Shown here piece by piece: positions 5,383-11,513 of a DNA stretch of 24,000 nucleotides; positions within the stretch are counted from its first letter, which is position 1, and the number at the start of each line of letters is the position of its first letter. The notes beneath the pieces are model-generated. The model worked only from the letters and a program-made list of their open reading frames with translations, was not told the origin of the DNA and did no database searches. The stretch covers positions 1 to 24,000 of IMG/VR virus record IMGVR_UViG_3300032288_003984. One strand, 5' to 3'. The position numbers and the translations under genes were made by a program. Origin of the DNA: a virus.

Positions 5383-5468
5383 TGTCAGACAAATGTAATT
5401 GTCATCATTGGGTATGTGGTTGCAACTTTACTGTTGGTCATAACTCAGAATGTAAGGCAGGTTACTAA
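5382..5468 (+). CDS. Tiny Cys/His-rich peptide (28 aa)
   Basis: This 28-residue peptide starts at an ATG coupled to the previous stop, with GGTGGAGGA as ribosome site. It contains five cysteines and three histidines in CNCHHWVCGCN and HNSECK, enough to coordinate a metal ion. Its stop codon overlaps the next start (TAATG). The very short length would normally be a reason for doubt, but the unbroken one-base couplings on both sides and the strong ribosome site support translation. Confidence 0.55.
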   Translation: MSDKCNCHHWVCGCNFTVGHNSECKAGY

Positions 5469-5665
5469 TGCCTAAGTTTAATGTACTATCTGGTACTTGG
5501 TATCACATAGAAGCACCAGATGAAGAAACAGCCTATAAAGCCTATGATGCATACTTTGGTAGCGAACCTATGCCAGAGGGTTGCAAAGTTGTTGAAGGTG
5601 AAGTAGACTCTCAATGGGAAGAAGCCGTACCACCCCCACCATTTGGATTGGAGCCAGCATGGTAG
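5468..5665 (+). CDS. Small acidic unknown protein (65 aa)
   Basis: A 65-residue acidic protein beginning MPKFNVLSGTWYHIEAPDEETAY. The beta-strand, then helix with EETAYKAYDAYFG resembles the small phage and plasmid proteins that carry a beta-alpha fold with a conserved aromatic helix, but I cannot name a family. It ends with a proline run (VPPPPFGLEPAW). It is coupled to both neighbours and overlaps the next gene by 7 bases. Confidence 0.7.
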   Translation: MPKFNVLSGTWYHIEAPDEETAYKAYDAYFGSEPMPEGCKVVEGEVDSQWEEAVPPPPFGLEPAW

Positions 5666-5925
5666 AAGAAACACAAGATAAAGAAATATCGCAGTTAGAA
5701 ACATTCTTTAAATACAACATACCTGTTGATGAAATTTTATCAGGTAGATTAAAAATTCTTATGGCCGATCTATCATGGCAAATGGATTTGCCTACATGGA
5801 CAAAAGAAGAGTTGGATGTTATGTGTGCAAGAATGGACGCACTTGTAGAAGTATCCAACTTGTTGTACGATATCCAATGGCACAAACAAAACTGGGAAAG
5901 GAAAACTAGTGGCAAAAGTAATTAG
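5659..5925 (+). CDS. Small helical unknown protein (88 aa)
   Basis: The ATG at 5659 is preferred over the in-frame ATG at 5614 because it gives the usual short overlap with the previous gene and is preceded by TTGGAGCC. The 88-residue protein is acidic and helical throughout (SQLETFFKYNIPVDEIL; EELDVMCARMDALVEVSNLLYDI), suggestive of a helical bundle or coiled-coil partner protein. No motif recognised. It overlaps the following GTG-initiated gene by 17 bases. Confidence 0.65.
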   Translation: MVEETQDKEISQLETFFKYNIPVDEILSGRLKILMADLSWQMDLPTWTKEELDVMCARMDALVEVSNLLYDIQWHKQNWERKTSGKSN

Positions 5926-6157
5926 TGAAGTAGAACTAAATCTTCAGATGTGGTCAACTGTGGTTTTATCTGCTGAAGAAATTCAGGATATCTATCCAGA
6001 GTTTGCAGATATGGTTGACTTTGAAGATACTGATGAATTGGAGCAGGCACTTCAAGACCATATGGATATGAATTACATAGACCATATTCAATATGCAGAC
6101 GGTGCTTTAGACGACTGTACAGTTCACTTTGTTTATGAGGATGATGGCAGTGAGTGA
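5909..6157 (+). CDS. Very acidic small protein (82 aa, GTG start)
   Basis: A GTG at 5909 follows GGGAAAGGAAAA, an excellent ribosome site. The 82-residue product is strikingly acidic, with many Asp and Glu (FADMVDFEDTDELEQALQDHMD) and a C-terminus DDCTVHFVYEDDGSE. Such DNA-mimic-like composition is seen in phage anti-restriction and anti-CRISPR proteins, but also in many ordinary phage proteins, so composition alone does not assign a role. Confidence 0.65.
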   Translation: MAKVISEVELNLQMWSTVVLSAEEIQDIYPEFADMVDFEDTDELEQALQDHMDMNYIDHIQYADGALDDCTVHFVYEDDGSE

Positions 6158-6533
6158 AGACACATGCTGTGAATTCTGTGGCAACGAACTGTGTAGTTGC
6201 TTGGACCCAAACATGAATCCAGACTCACCTTACTATAAGAAGGTTTTGTTGACGATGGAGGAATGGGAACATCACTTCAGGCCTATTAATAATACTATAG
6301 ATAAGAATGCATCACTTGGTGGTGCAATGTTTGAGACCTATGGTGAAGAGTATGACTACGTGGCTGCTATTGGTCACAGAGAACCAAACCGTATATGGAC
6401 GTATATGGACGATGATAACGGAGATACCGTAATCATTAATGCTTGGTCCTTTGTCAATAGAATCGGGTATTTAATAACAGAAAAACCATATGATGATTCT
6501 ATAGATATAGAAGTACAACTAGATAAAGAATAG
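6150..6533 (+). CDS. Unknown protein with N-terminal Cys cluster (127 aa)
   Basis: I chose the GTG at 6150 because GAGG at 6137-6140 is spaced nine bases from it; the ATGs at 6135, 6141 and 6144 lie too close to or within that site. The N-terminus SEDTCCEFCGNELCSC holds five cysteines in a short span, a probable zinc knuckle. The rest is an acidic alpha/beta domain with a beta-rich middle (GDTVIINAWSFVNRIGYLI). No family recognised. It overlaps the previous gene by 8 bases. Confidence 0.65.
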   Translation: MSEDTCCEFCGNELCSCLDPNMNPDSPYYKKVLLTMEEWEHHFRPINNTIDKNASLGGAMFETYGEEYDYVAAIGHREPNRIWTYMDDDNGDTVIINAWSFVNRIGYLITEKPYDDSIDIEVQLDKE

Positions 6534-6541
6534 GAGATACA

Positions 6542-6775
6542 ATGTTAACTATGGATGAGTATAAAATTATAGATAAGATTTTACCTAATTACCTCGAAGT
6601 TGGAGATCTAATTAAAGTAAAAGACGAAGTCTTTGAAGTTATAAATACAAGGACTACGGATACTGGTTGGGATCTGGTTGTAGTAGATAACTACCAAGAG
6701 ACTAAGGTAATATCGGTGCCAGATAACAAATTGGTAAACTTGGTCATGGAAGAGTCTTTTGACTTTCCACAATAA
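6542..6775 (+). CDS. Small beta-rich unknown protein (77 aa)
   Basis: A 77-residue protein with TAGGAGATACA before its ATG. After a helical start (MDEYKIIDKILPNYL) it is beta-rich: VGDLIKVKDEVFEVINT and WDLVVVDNYQETKVISV alternate like an SH3-like or small barrel domain, as in many phage proteins that bind RNA or protein. Assignment to a family is not possible by eye. It lies 8 bases after the preceding stop. Confidence 0.7.
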   Translation: MLTMDEYKIIDKILPNYLEVGDLIKVKDEVFEVINTRTTDTGWDLVVVDNYQETKVISVPDNKLVNLVMEESFDFPQ

Positions 6776-6808
6776 TCATGATAAACTAAAAGTTTCAGAA
6801 AGGCAATA

Positions 6809-7072
6809 ATGTTCATATCATCAAATAAAGTAGCAAGTAAGATTATTGACCTGTTTTCCAATAATCAAATAAGCCAGAACCAATGGAAGTTTGACATACC
6901 AGATGACATTACAGATGAACACTTGGCTATTGTCGCAACTGCCAAGAACTTTGCAGACGGCATACAATACTCGTTGGATAGAAAGGGTATTGACATACCA
7001 GAGGAAATTGTAGTATCATCAAGAGAGTATAAACAATACATCAACAGCGAGGGTGGAATAACAAAATGCTAG
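6809..7072 (+). CDS. Unknown small protein (87 aa)
   Basis: An 87-residue alpha/beta protein beginning MFISSNKVASKIIDLF with an AGAAAGG ribosome site. Residues 29-60 (DIPDDITDEHLAIVATAKNFADG) are acidic. No catalytic or binding motif is visible. The stop overlaps the next start by 7 bases, so it is coupled to the gene at 7066. Confidence 0.65.
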   Translation: MFISSNKVASKIIDLFSNNQISQNQWKFDIPDDITDEHLAIVATAKNFADGIQYSLDRKGIDIPEEIVVSSREYKQYINSEGGITKC

Positions 7073-7353
7073 ACAAGCCAAACAACGAACTCAAAGCAGA
7101 ACTTATCATAAAGTTTTGGAACAAGTATCATAAAGACCCATTGTTTCAATCTTTCTTTGAATACAATAACTTAGGTGTTCCACTCGCACAATTATCCTAT
7201 GACAGCATTGTTGACATCACTAACGACCATGCTCAACGCATACTTGACGACACCTACTATGAGTTGTGTCAAGTGTACCTATGCAATCCTAATAAGGTCT
7301 ATCTTAGCCTTGAGGAAATGGCTCATGTTGAAATACCAGATGACGAAGAATAG
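7066..7353 (+). CDS. Unknown acidic protein before tRNA-Asp (95 aa)
   Basis: A 95-residue, mostly helical protein (ELKAELIIKFWNKYHKDPLFQSFF) with an acidic C-terminus (EEMAHVEIPDDEE). It closes the small-gene run; its stop is only 6 bases before the first base of tRNA-Asp, so the tRNA is very likely processed out of the same transcript. No family recognised. Confidence 0.7.
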   Translation: MLDKPNNELKAELIIKFWNKYHKDPLFQSFFEYNNLGVPLAQLSYDSIVDITNDHAQRILDDTYYELCQVYLCNPNKVYLSLEEMAHVEIPDDEE

Positions 7354-7359
7354 TAGCCT

Positions 7360-7436
7360 GGTCCTGTAGTTCAGTTGGTTAGAACGCCACCCTGTCACGG
7401 TGGAGGTCGCCAGTTCAAGTCTGGTCAGGATCGCCA
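7360..7436 (+). tRNA. tRNA-Asp (GTC anticodon), CCA encoded
   Basis: A complete cloverleaf: acceptor GGTCCTG pairs with CAGGATC, D-stem GTTC/GAAC, anticodon stem CCACC/GGTGG with loop CTGTCAC giving anticodon GTC, and T-arm with GTTCAAG. The CCA is encoded at 7434-7436. It lies 6 bases after an upstream gene in the same direction. Phage tRNAs usually offset codon-usage differences from the host or replace tRNAs cut by host defence. Confidence 0.95.
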
Positions 7437-7446
7437 CCTGGGGTAG

Positions 7447-7463
7447 AAAAATATATTTTTTTT
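7447..7463. repeat. A-tract/T-tract boundary repeat, copy 6
   Basis: AAAAATATATTTTTTTT lies 10 bases after tRNA-Asp and could terminate the long transcript. It is followed by two ATCCCTTTT words (7469-7485) and a TATATATATA stretch, an unusually easily melted tract. Confidence 0.5.
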
Positions 7464-7500
7464 CCATATCCCTTTTATCCCTTTTATATATATATTCTCA

Positions 7501-7574
7501 TATTACGAAGGACTATTATGTTTGCCTGTATTTTTGATATTACGAAGATCTTGTATATTTGCCCATGATTGACA
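7501..7574 (+). repeat. Tandem pair of the bipartite element (copies 2 and 3)
   Basis: Two adjacent 37-base units, each beginning TATTACGAAG (7501 and 7538) with TTTGCC starting at offset 21. The second unit ends in the TTGACA that is the -35 box of the hydrolase promoter. Between these fixed words the units differ, which suggests a protein-binding site rather than a recent duplication. Confidence 0.55.
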
Positions 7575-7598
7575 ACTTCGTTGTATATGGGCTATAAT
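7569..7598 (+). promoter_or_regulatory. Consensus sigma70 promoter of the hydrolase gene
   Basis: TTGACA at 7569-7574 and TATAAT at 7593-7598 match both consensus hexamers exactly, spaced 18 bases. Predicted start is near 7605, leaving AGGTGGAT (7611-7618) as ribosome site for the ATG at 7628. The two bipartite elements immediately upstream may regulate it. Confidence 0.8.
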
Positions 7599-7627
7599 AG
7601 ATATCCAGATAGGTGGATATTTATATT

Positions 7628-8176
7628 ATGACTTGTATAGTAGGAATAGTAGATTCTTTGAATACCCCCCGCCGTGTGTTTATGGCGGCTGATAGCGGGG
7701 CATCTGATGAAAGTATTATGACCCCAATAATGGATCCAAAGATACAAAGAAATGGAAAGTATTTAATTGGATATGCAGGAGAAACAGGATTAGGACAATT
7801 ATTGCACTCTATTGATCTTCCAGATCCAAATGTGCAAAATAAAGATTTATTACGATTTATGAGAACTAAATTTGCATTATGTTTTAAGAATGCTATAAAT
7901 TTATATTCTCCTTCAACTTCCCCCGCCGATGATAAAGATGGCGGGCTAACGGCACTCATTGCTGTAAAGGGAAGACTCTTTGAGTTTAACTCTGAGGACT
8001 TCCAGTTCAATGAGTACTTGGAAGGTGCTATAGGGAGCGGCTCCCACCTAGCCTTCGGCTCCCTATACACAACTCGGGGGTATAAAGATATAAATAAAAG
8101 ACTCAGAATAGCAGTTAATGCAGCAATAGAATATAGTCCAAGTTGTTCTGGTCCAATAGTTTTTGACCATATTTAA
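7628..8176 (+). CDS. HslV/proteasome-like N-terminal-threonine hydrolase
   Basis: This 182-residue protein has the layout of the proteasome beta/HslV (Ntn-hydrolase) family. The start MTCIVGIVD would expose Thr2 as nucleophile after Met removal. Asp22 (in AADSG) and Lys38 (in MDPKIQRNGKYLIGYAG) correspond to the catalytic Asp17 and Lys33 of proteasomes, and GSGS at 136-139 with the following AFG matches the conserved C-terminal motif. Length fits HslV (about 175). The ATG at 7628 is chosen over an in-frame GTG at 7613, which would bury Thr2 and overlap the ribosome site AGGTGGAT. No HslU-like ATPase is visible here. Whether it cleaves protein or another amide is unknown. It is a single-gene unit behind a consensus promoter. 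Confidence 0.75.
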   Translation: MTCIVGIVDSLNTPRRVFMAADSGASDESIMTPIMDPKIQRNGKYLIGYAGETGLGQLLHSIDLPDPNVQNKDLLRFMRTKFALCFKNAINLYSPSTSPADDKDGGLTALIAVKGRLFEFNSEDFQFNEYLEGAIGSGSHLAFGSLYTTRGYKDINKRLRIAVNAAIEYSPSCSGPIVFDHI

Positions 8177-8233
8177 TTATCTATAAAAATCTATATACTA
8201 TTGGGCAAAATCTAATTATTATCATTTAAAAAG

Positions 8234-8392
8234 TATTACGAATATGCAAGAATATGCCCATAATTTGTCATAATAATATGCCCATATTTATAGAAAAGTA
8301 TTATGAACATATTGACAAAATGCCGATATTATGATAGGAAAATATGGGGCAATATTATAAAATGTATTACGAGATAAGAATTGATATGCCCA
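8234..8392 (+). repeat. Three further bipartite elements (copies 4 to 6)
   Basis: TATTACGA at 8234, TATTATGA at 8299 and TATTACGA at 8365 are each followed by TGCC at 8255, 8321 and 8387, the same 21-22 base offset as copies 1 to 3 and all in the same orientation. In copy 5, TTGACA lies between the two words, as in copy 1 at 4761. Confidence 0.55.
8265..8294 (+). promoter_or_regulatory. Possible promoter downstream of the hydrolase gene
   Basis: TTGTCA at 8265-8270 and TATAGA at 8289-8294 are spaced 18 bases. A second candidate overlaps downstream: TTGACA 8312-8317, 17 bases, TAGGAA 8335-8340 with a TGA extension. Either could serve the small frame at 8344. Confidence 0.35.
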
Positions 8393-8493
8393 ATCACCCA
8401 TTTATCTCCATTTTATTCCACATGACATTATTATTCTTATTTCTTATAACATGTTTAGTACAATATTGTTCTATTGTTGGGGGTATAAATTAA
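8344..8493 (+). CDS. Possible small membrane protein (49 aa)
   Basis: An ATG with AGGAAAAT just upstream opens a 49-residue frame. After a polar N-terminus (MGQYYKMYYEIRIDMPNHP) there is a hydrophobic span of about 20 residues around HMTLLFLFLITCLV, ending QYCSIVGGIN. The membrane-like pattern and the upstream promoter candidates favour it; the extreme AT content of the region and the overlap with a bipartite repeat argue that it could be accidental. Confidence 0.4.
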   Translation: MGQYYKMYYEIRIDMPNHPFISILFHMTLLFLFLITCLVQYCSIVGGIN

Positions 8494-8516
8494 AGTTTTT
8501 TATGTCTTTGGACATA

Positions 8517-8696
8517 TCATTCATTAGTTATTTTTATCCAGGATTTTTCATTTGGATCAATACTTCCTATGTATTGTTCTCCTGTTTCCATGTCTAATAA
8601 TATGTATTTATGAGGTACTTTAGTGTATATAGATAGGGTAATAGGGGAAGGGAGTTCTTTTATCTCTACCCCCGATTTTAGGGTTCTATTAGGCAT
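8517..8696 (-). CDS. Small unknown protein (59 aa)
   Basis: A leftward 59-residue frame with ATG at 8696 preceded by GAGGTAGGCG. The sequence is beta-rich (LSIYTKVPHKYILLDMETGEQYIGSID) and ends WIKITNE. No family recognised. It overlaps the upstream 34-residue gene by 8 bases and is the last gene of the leftward array, ending 1 base from the hairpin at 8501-8516. Confidence 0.6.
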   Translation of the reverse strand: MPNRTLKSGVEIKELPSPITLSIYTKVPHKYILLDMETGEQYIGSIDPNEKSWIKITNE

Positions 8697-8793
8697 TCTC
8701 GCCTACCTCAGCATAGAAGACATCAGGATCCATAGGCTCATATAGCCCTTCCCATTTATAGTATTCTTTTTCAAATTCAGTTAATTGATTCAT
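8689..8793 (-). CDS. Tiny acidic peptide (34 aa)
   Basis: A 34-residue frame beginning MNQLTEFEKEYYKWEGLYEP and ending GENA. It is acidic and aromatic, with no motif. Its ATG overlaps the stop of the membrane peptide upstream (4 bases, ATGA) and its stop overlaps the next gene by 8 bases; this tight coupling is the main evidence. Confidence 0.5.
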   Translation of the reverse strand: MNQLTEFEKEYYKWEGLYEPMDPDVFYAEVGENA

Positions 8794-8885
8794 TTAAATA
8801 GATTCTTTATTATGATGCCATATATGCCAATAATCATACATGTTGATATAACCATTAATCCTATATAAGGAATGATAGTGTCCAT
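8790..8885 (-). CDS. Tiny single-span membrane peptide (31 aa)
   Basis: A 31-residue frame, MDTIIPYIGLMVIST..., almost entirely hydrophobic up to a basic end IIIKNLFK, as in small phage membrane peptides. The stop overlaps the next ATG (ATGA). The ribosome site is poor, so translation may depend on coupling. Confidence 0.5.
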   Translation of the reverse strand: MDTIIPYIGLMVISTCMIIGIYGIIIKNLFK

Positions 8886-8897
8886 ATTTGAATACCC

Positions 8898-9056
8898 CTA
8901 TTTTTTCTTGGTATTTCTCAATTGGGACTTATTGTGGTATTTACCACTTATGTCCTTGTCATTAAAGAACATCGGAGATGGCATATGATTATTACGACTT
9001 CTATCTAACTTTGCTATTTCAAGAAGAAATTTCTTTAATAATTTTAACTTGGCCAT
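8898..9056 (-). CDS. Small basic unknown protein (52 aa)
   Basis: A 52-residue, strongly basic frame (MAKLKLLKKFLLEIAKLDRSRNN at the start, RNTKKK at the end). The N-terminal part would form an amphipathic basic helix. It lies 15 bases after the glycosyltransferase-like gene at 9072. The ribosome site is weak. No family recognised; it resembles short basic proteins often left unannotated in phages. Confidence 0.5.
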   Translation of the reverse strand: MAKLKLLKKFLLEIAKLDRSRNNHMPSPMFFNDKDISGKYHNKSQLRNTKKK

Positions 9057-9071
9057 ATATCTATTATACAT

Positions 9072-9920
9072 CTAGTTCCAATCTGGATCTGGGTTATTTG
9101 GCCATATAATTACTGGAGTAGTATAGGCCTTATAGGCCTTATCTAGATCTTGATTATAGTCTTCTGGTCTTGGAATATCTAATGACTTAAATAGGAATGA
9201 TTTATGCATATCATAGATAGAGTATTTATCTCCTAGACTCTCTACCACCGATTTCATTCCCTTGGTCCAGACTTCTGCAGCAAGTCTATTGTCTGCATAG
9301 ATTAGGTATGGGTCTGTAGTTGTTTCTACCCTTTCTGGATATCCAAGTGCTTTAATGTATTTAAGATGGGTCCACCAAAAGTTACTACTAAAGTGACCCC
9401 TTTCTTCCATGACTTCTAAATCTAAAAATCTAGAGTATTTGATATCCTCATCTTTTCTAAGCCTATATTCTTTAGCAGTATGCTTAGGAGTTAAGTAATA
9501 AGTTCCAACCATTGAATGATCTTTTAGTTTTCTAATGGCTTTTCTCCAGTTGCCAACTAAAACTGAGTATAGTTCCTTACGCCAAGAATGCTCAAAATCT
9601 ACATCATTAAAGGATGCTTTTGCGTGATTATAAAATACATATCCATCATGATCTTGAGCAAATTCAACCATCTTGTCTTGTGTAACCTGCTCAAACCCAG
9701 AGTCAGCCTCAACACAAATTTCATACTTTAAACCAGCATTTAGCCTTAGATATTCTTTAGCAGAAATTCTATTAGCAGGAGATCCAACCAATCCAACATA
9801 AACCTTTTCAATATTTCCATATAACAAAGAATCTTCTAGATATGCAATATGATCATTTAAAGGTGTTTTCCAATTTCCATCTACCCATAGGTGATAGAAG
9901 TTGTATATCTTAGGAGTCAT
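9072..9920 (-). CDS. Glycosyltransferase-like protein
   Basis: A 282-residue protein. Two motifs recall a group of glycosyltransferase-like proteins in phages and large viruses: YVFYNHAKAS at 94-103, like the YLHTKG motif, followed by HSWRKELY, and HFSSNFWWTHLKYIKAL at 176-192, like the HFSGNFWW motif. I see no clear DxD for sugar-nucleotide binding, so the activity is inferred from motif resemblance only. It overlaps the stop/start of the oxygenase gene upstream by one base, so the two are co-transcribed. It could modify glycans on virion or host surface, in line with the larger cassette at 14.7-21.5 kb. Confidence 0.5.
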   Translation of the reverse strand: MTPKIYNFYHLWVDGNWKTPLNDHIAYLEDSLLYGNIEKVYVGLVGSPANRISAKEYLRLNAGLKYEICVEADSGFEQVTQDKMVEFAQDHDGYVFYNHAKASFNDVDFEHSWRKELYSVLVGNWRKAIRKLKDHSMVGTYYLTPKHTAKEYRLRKDEDIKYSRFLDLEVMEERGHFSSNFWWTHLKYIKALGYPERVETTTDPYLIYADNRLAAEVWTKGMKSVVESLGDKYSIYDMHKSFLFKSLDIPRPEDYNQDLDKAYKAYTTPVIIWPNNPDPDWN

Positions 9921-10480
9921 TATTTCTTTCTCCTATAAAATGATGCAATATTCTTTCTGTTACCCTCGAGTATTTCAGTTACTTCATGAGGCATATCTTT
10001 GTTGCCATTAAAAAAGATTAAAGTGCCAGGCTCAGGTGACTCTTTAAAGTCTTGCTTTGGAAAGTGTATGTGTCCACCTTCATAGTCATCATTTAGGTAT
10101 AGTAAGGCTGCAAACTCAAATTCACTAGCATATAGGGTATCGTTATCGTCTAATGGGTCATTAGAGGCTTCCATATCCACATGCATACCCAAAGAAGATC
10201 CCTTAGTCATATTTACATAATTAGATGATTTTATTTCTAAATCAAGGTTATATGTATTTGACACTTCATCCCTTATTCTGTTTAATAGATTATGAATATC
10301 TACAGAAGAGATGGGAAATTCACTGTCATGTTTCATATCGAACAACACTGTTTCATTCGCCAAAGATACAAATTTTACTAGAGGATCTGGTCCAGGGAAT
10401 GACACCTTATCAAAGTACGAAACTAGTTTTCGACATTCCTCCGCCGAAATAAAATTCTTAAAAATGTGTATTTTATTCAT
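9920..10480 (-). CDS. 2-oxoglutarate/Fe(II)-dependent oxygenase
   Basis: The 186-residue protein shows the prolyl-4-hydroxylase-type jelly-roll motifs: HxD at H100-V-D102 (GMHVDME), the distal His165 (MPHEV), and Arg175 (EGNRKNIASF) to bind 2-oxoglutarate, with GGHIHFP and PGTLIFFNG in the expected strands. Such enzymes hydroxylate protein, nucleic acid or small-molecule substrates; the substrate here is unknown. I chose the ATG at 10480, preceded by AGAAGGAT, over an ATG at 10516 that would overlap the upstream gene more deeply. It overlaps that gene's stop by 8 bases. Similar oxygenases are frequent in marine and freshwater phages. Confidence 0.85.
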   Translation of the reverse strand: MNKIHIFKNFISAEECRKLVSYFDKVSFPGPDPLVKFVSLANETVLFDMKHDSEFPISSVDIHNLLNRIRDEVSNTYNLDLEIKSSNYVNMTKGSSLGMHVDMEASNDPLDDNDTLYASEFEFAALLYLNDDYEGGHIHFPKQDFKESPEPGTLIFFNGNKDMPHEVTEILEGNRKNIASFYRRKK

Positions 10481-11201
10481 ATATCCTTCTATGCCATTCT
10501 GTGTTTTTATATACACCTTGCTCGAGCGGAGTTCTGTATCTCAAACTGATGTCGTGATTCTTTGTACCCAGTATAGCACTGTCCTCTTTTATGTATTCAG
10601 CCCTCCAGTCTTCTCTCTTAAATGGAAAGATTTGAATGTATGGGGTTCCTGCAGGAATTGTACCTGTCCAGCCTTTAATTAGAAAGAATGGGATGTTGCC
10701 AGATAAATGTGTTGTATCGCTATCTATAATTCCACTAGTATTTAAAAATGGTAGGTCAAACCTATTTACTGGTGTCAAAAATAAAGAACTGTAACCTTTG
10801 GGTAGAACTATTCCCCAGTCTATAAACCATCCAAAATGCTCTTCGTGATAGCCTATAGGTGTGTGAAACTGATCCATAGGTTTTTTTTCAGTACAAAAAT
10901 TCTTGTACTTTTCATCATCTATTTTGCATGAAATTTTATTTTCATCATTTATATAAAAATGTATGTCACAAGGTGTTTTAAGAACGTATCCACTTATCAT
11001 GCTATCCATAAAAGGATGGCAGGCTTTAAAAGTGGGATATTTGTACCCTTCTGGATCTATATAACTTATACCTTTATCATCATTCATAAATCTATCCGCT
11101 TTTGAATACCATTTAGGTATTTCCCTACTAGCAGCATTAGGTTTATTGTCAGAATCCTCAGTCAGCCAAAATCTATTTGTTATAAACTTTATAATGTTCA
11201 T
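10473..11201 (-). CDS. Conserved phage protein of unknown function (242 aa)
   Basis: A 242-residue protein with features of a family I have seen in phages, possibly DUF6065: CHPFMDSMISGYVLKTP near 61-77, then WFIDWGIVLPKGYSSLFLTPVNR near 129-151, and GTPYIQIFPFKREDW near 186-200. Its beta-rich, Pro/Gly-rich character suggests a jelly-roll fold. No function is established. It lies between a small gene and the 2-oxoglutarate oxygenase, overlapping both, so it may work with that oxygenase, for example as a partner or a second enzyme on the same substrate; this is inference only. Confidence 0.6.
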   Translation of the reverse strand: MNIIKFITNRFWLTEDSDNKPNAASREIPKWYSKADRFMNDDKGISYIDPEGYKYPTFKACHPFMDSMISGYVLKTPCDIHFYINDENKISCKIDDEKYKNFCTEKKPMDQFHTPIGYHEEHFGWFIDWGIVLPKGYSSLFLTPVNRFDLPFLNTSGIIDSDTTHLSGNIPFFLIKGWTGTIPAGTPYIQIFPFKREDWRAEYIKEDSAILGTKNHDISLRYRTPLEQGVYKNTEWHRRIYE

Positions 11202-11497
11202 GCTGTTAAATTTCCAAAACCCTTATTTGATTCATCTTCGCCAATTCTTTTTTTGCATTCAGAGCAAGTATTTTTATTTATAAATCCTAAATACATTCTA
11301 TAGATTATTTGAGAATCAAGTTTAAGTAATAATCCTTTATTAATTAAATACTCTAAATTATTATCTTTTAATGCTTTGAGGTCTTCGCTATCAAAGTTTG
11401 TGGTATTAAAAAAATACATATCATCTTTATCTAAAGACATAATAGTACTACGAGTCTTATCTACAATGAATACTTCATAAGTATTGTCTTTTTTCAT
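11198..11497 (-). CDS. Unknown protein with C-terminal CxxC (99 aa)
   Basis: This 99-residue protein has an excellent ribosome site (AAGGAGGG). The N-terminal part is beta-like (YEVFIVDKTRSTIMSLD) and the middle helical (EDLKALKDNNLEYLINKG). A single CSECKKR motif near residue 80 could contribute to metal binding but lacks a second pair. It lies 16 bases after tRNA-Asn and overlaps the next gene by 4 bases (ATGA). Confidence 0.65.
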   Translation of the reverse strand: MKKDNTYEVFIVDKTRSTIMSLDKDDMYFFNTTNFDSEDLKALKDNNLEYLINKGLLLKLDSQIIYRMYLGFINKNTCSECKKRIGEDESNKGFGNLTA

Positions 11498-11513
11498 ATA
11501 CCCTCCTTATTTG

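Larger units (their letters stand above)
8177..8516. other. AT-rich strand-switch region with repeats
   Basis: Coding switches from rightward to leftward across this 340-base stretch. It contains three bipartite elements (8234, 8299, 8365), two promoter-like sequences facing right (8265, 8312), several GGGCA/TGCCC words in both orientations, one possible 49-codon gene (8344-8493), and a perfect hairpin TATGTC-TTTG-GACATA at 8501-8516. No clear T-run terminator is present for the convergent genes. Confidence 0.6.

Noticed and set aside
7279-7467. Leftward 62-codon frame antisense to tRNA-Asp
   Set aside because: It is a mirror of the tRNA and the end of the gene at 7066, with no ribosome site.
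7518-7568. Sixteen-codon frame (MFACIFDITK...) with AAGGA upstream, a possible leader peptide of the hydrolase gene
   Set aside because: It ends before the hydrolase promoter at 7569, so it is not in that transcript, and it is made of the bipartite repeat words.
7621-8070. Leftward 149-codon frame opposite the hydrolase gene
   Set aside because: The sense frame has catalytic motifs, a promoter and a ribosome site; the antisense protein has low-complexity character and none of these.
8501-8516. Hairpin TATGTC-TTTG-GACATA as terminator of the convergent genes
   Set aside because: The stem is short and AT-rich and is not followed by a T-run in either direction; kept only as a noted hairpin.
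10225-10682. Two rightward frames opposite the oxygenase and conserved-unknown genes
   Set aside because: They lie antisense to well-supported genes, lack ribosome sites and show no recognisable motif.
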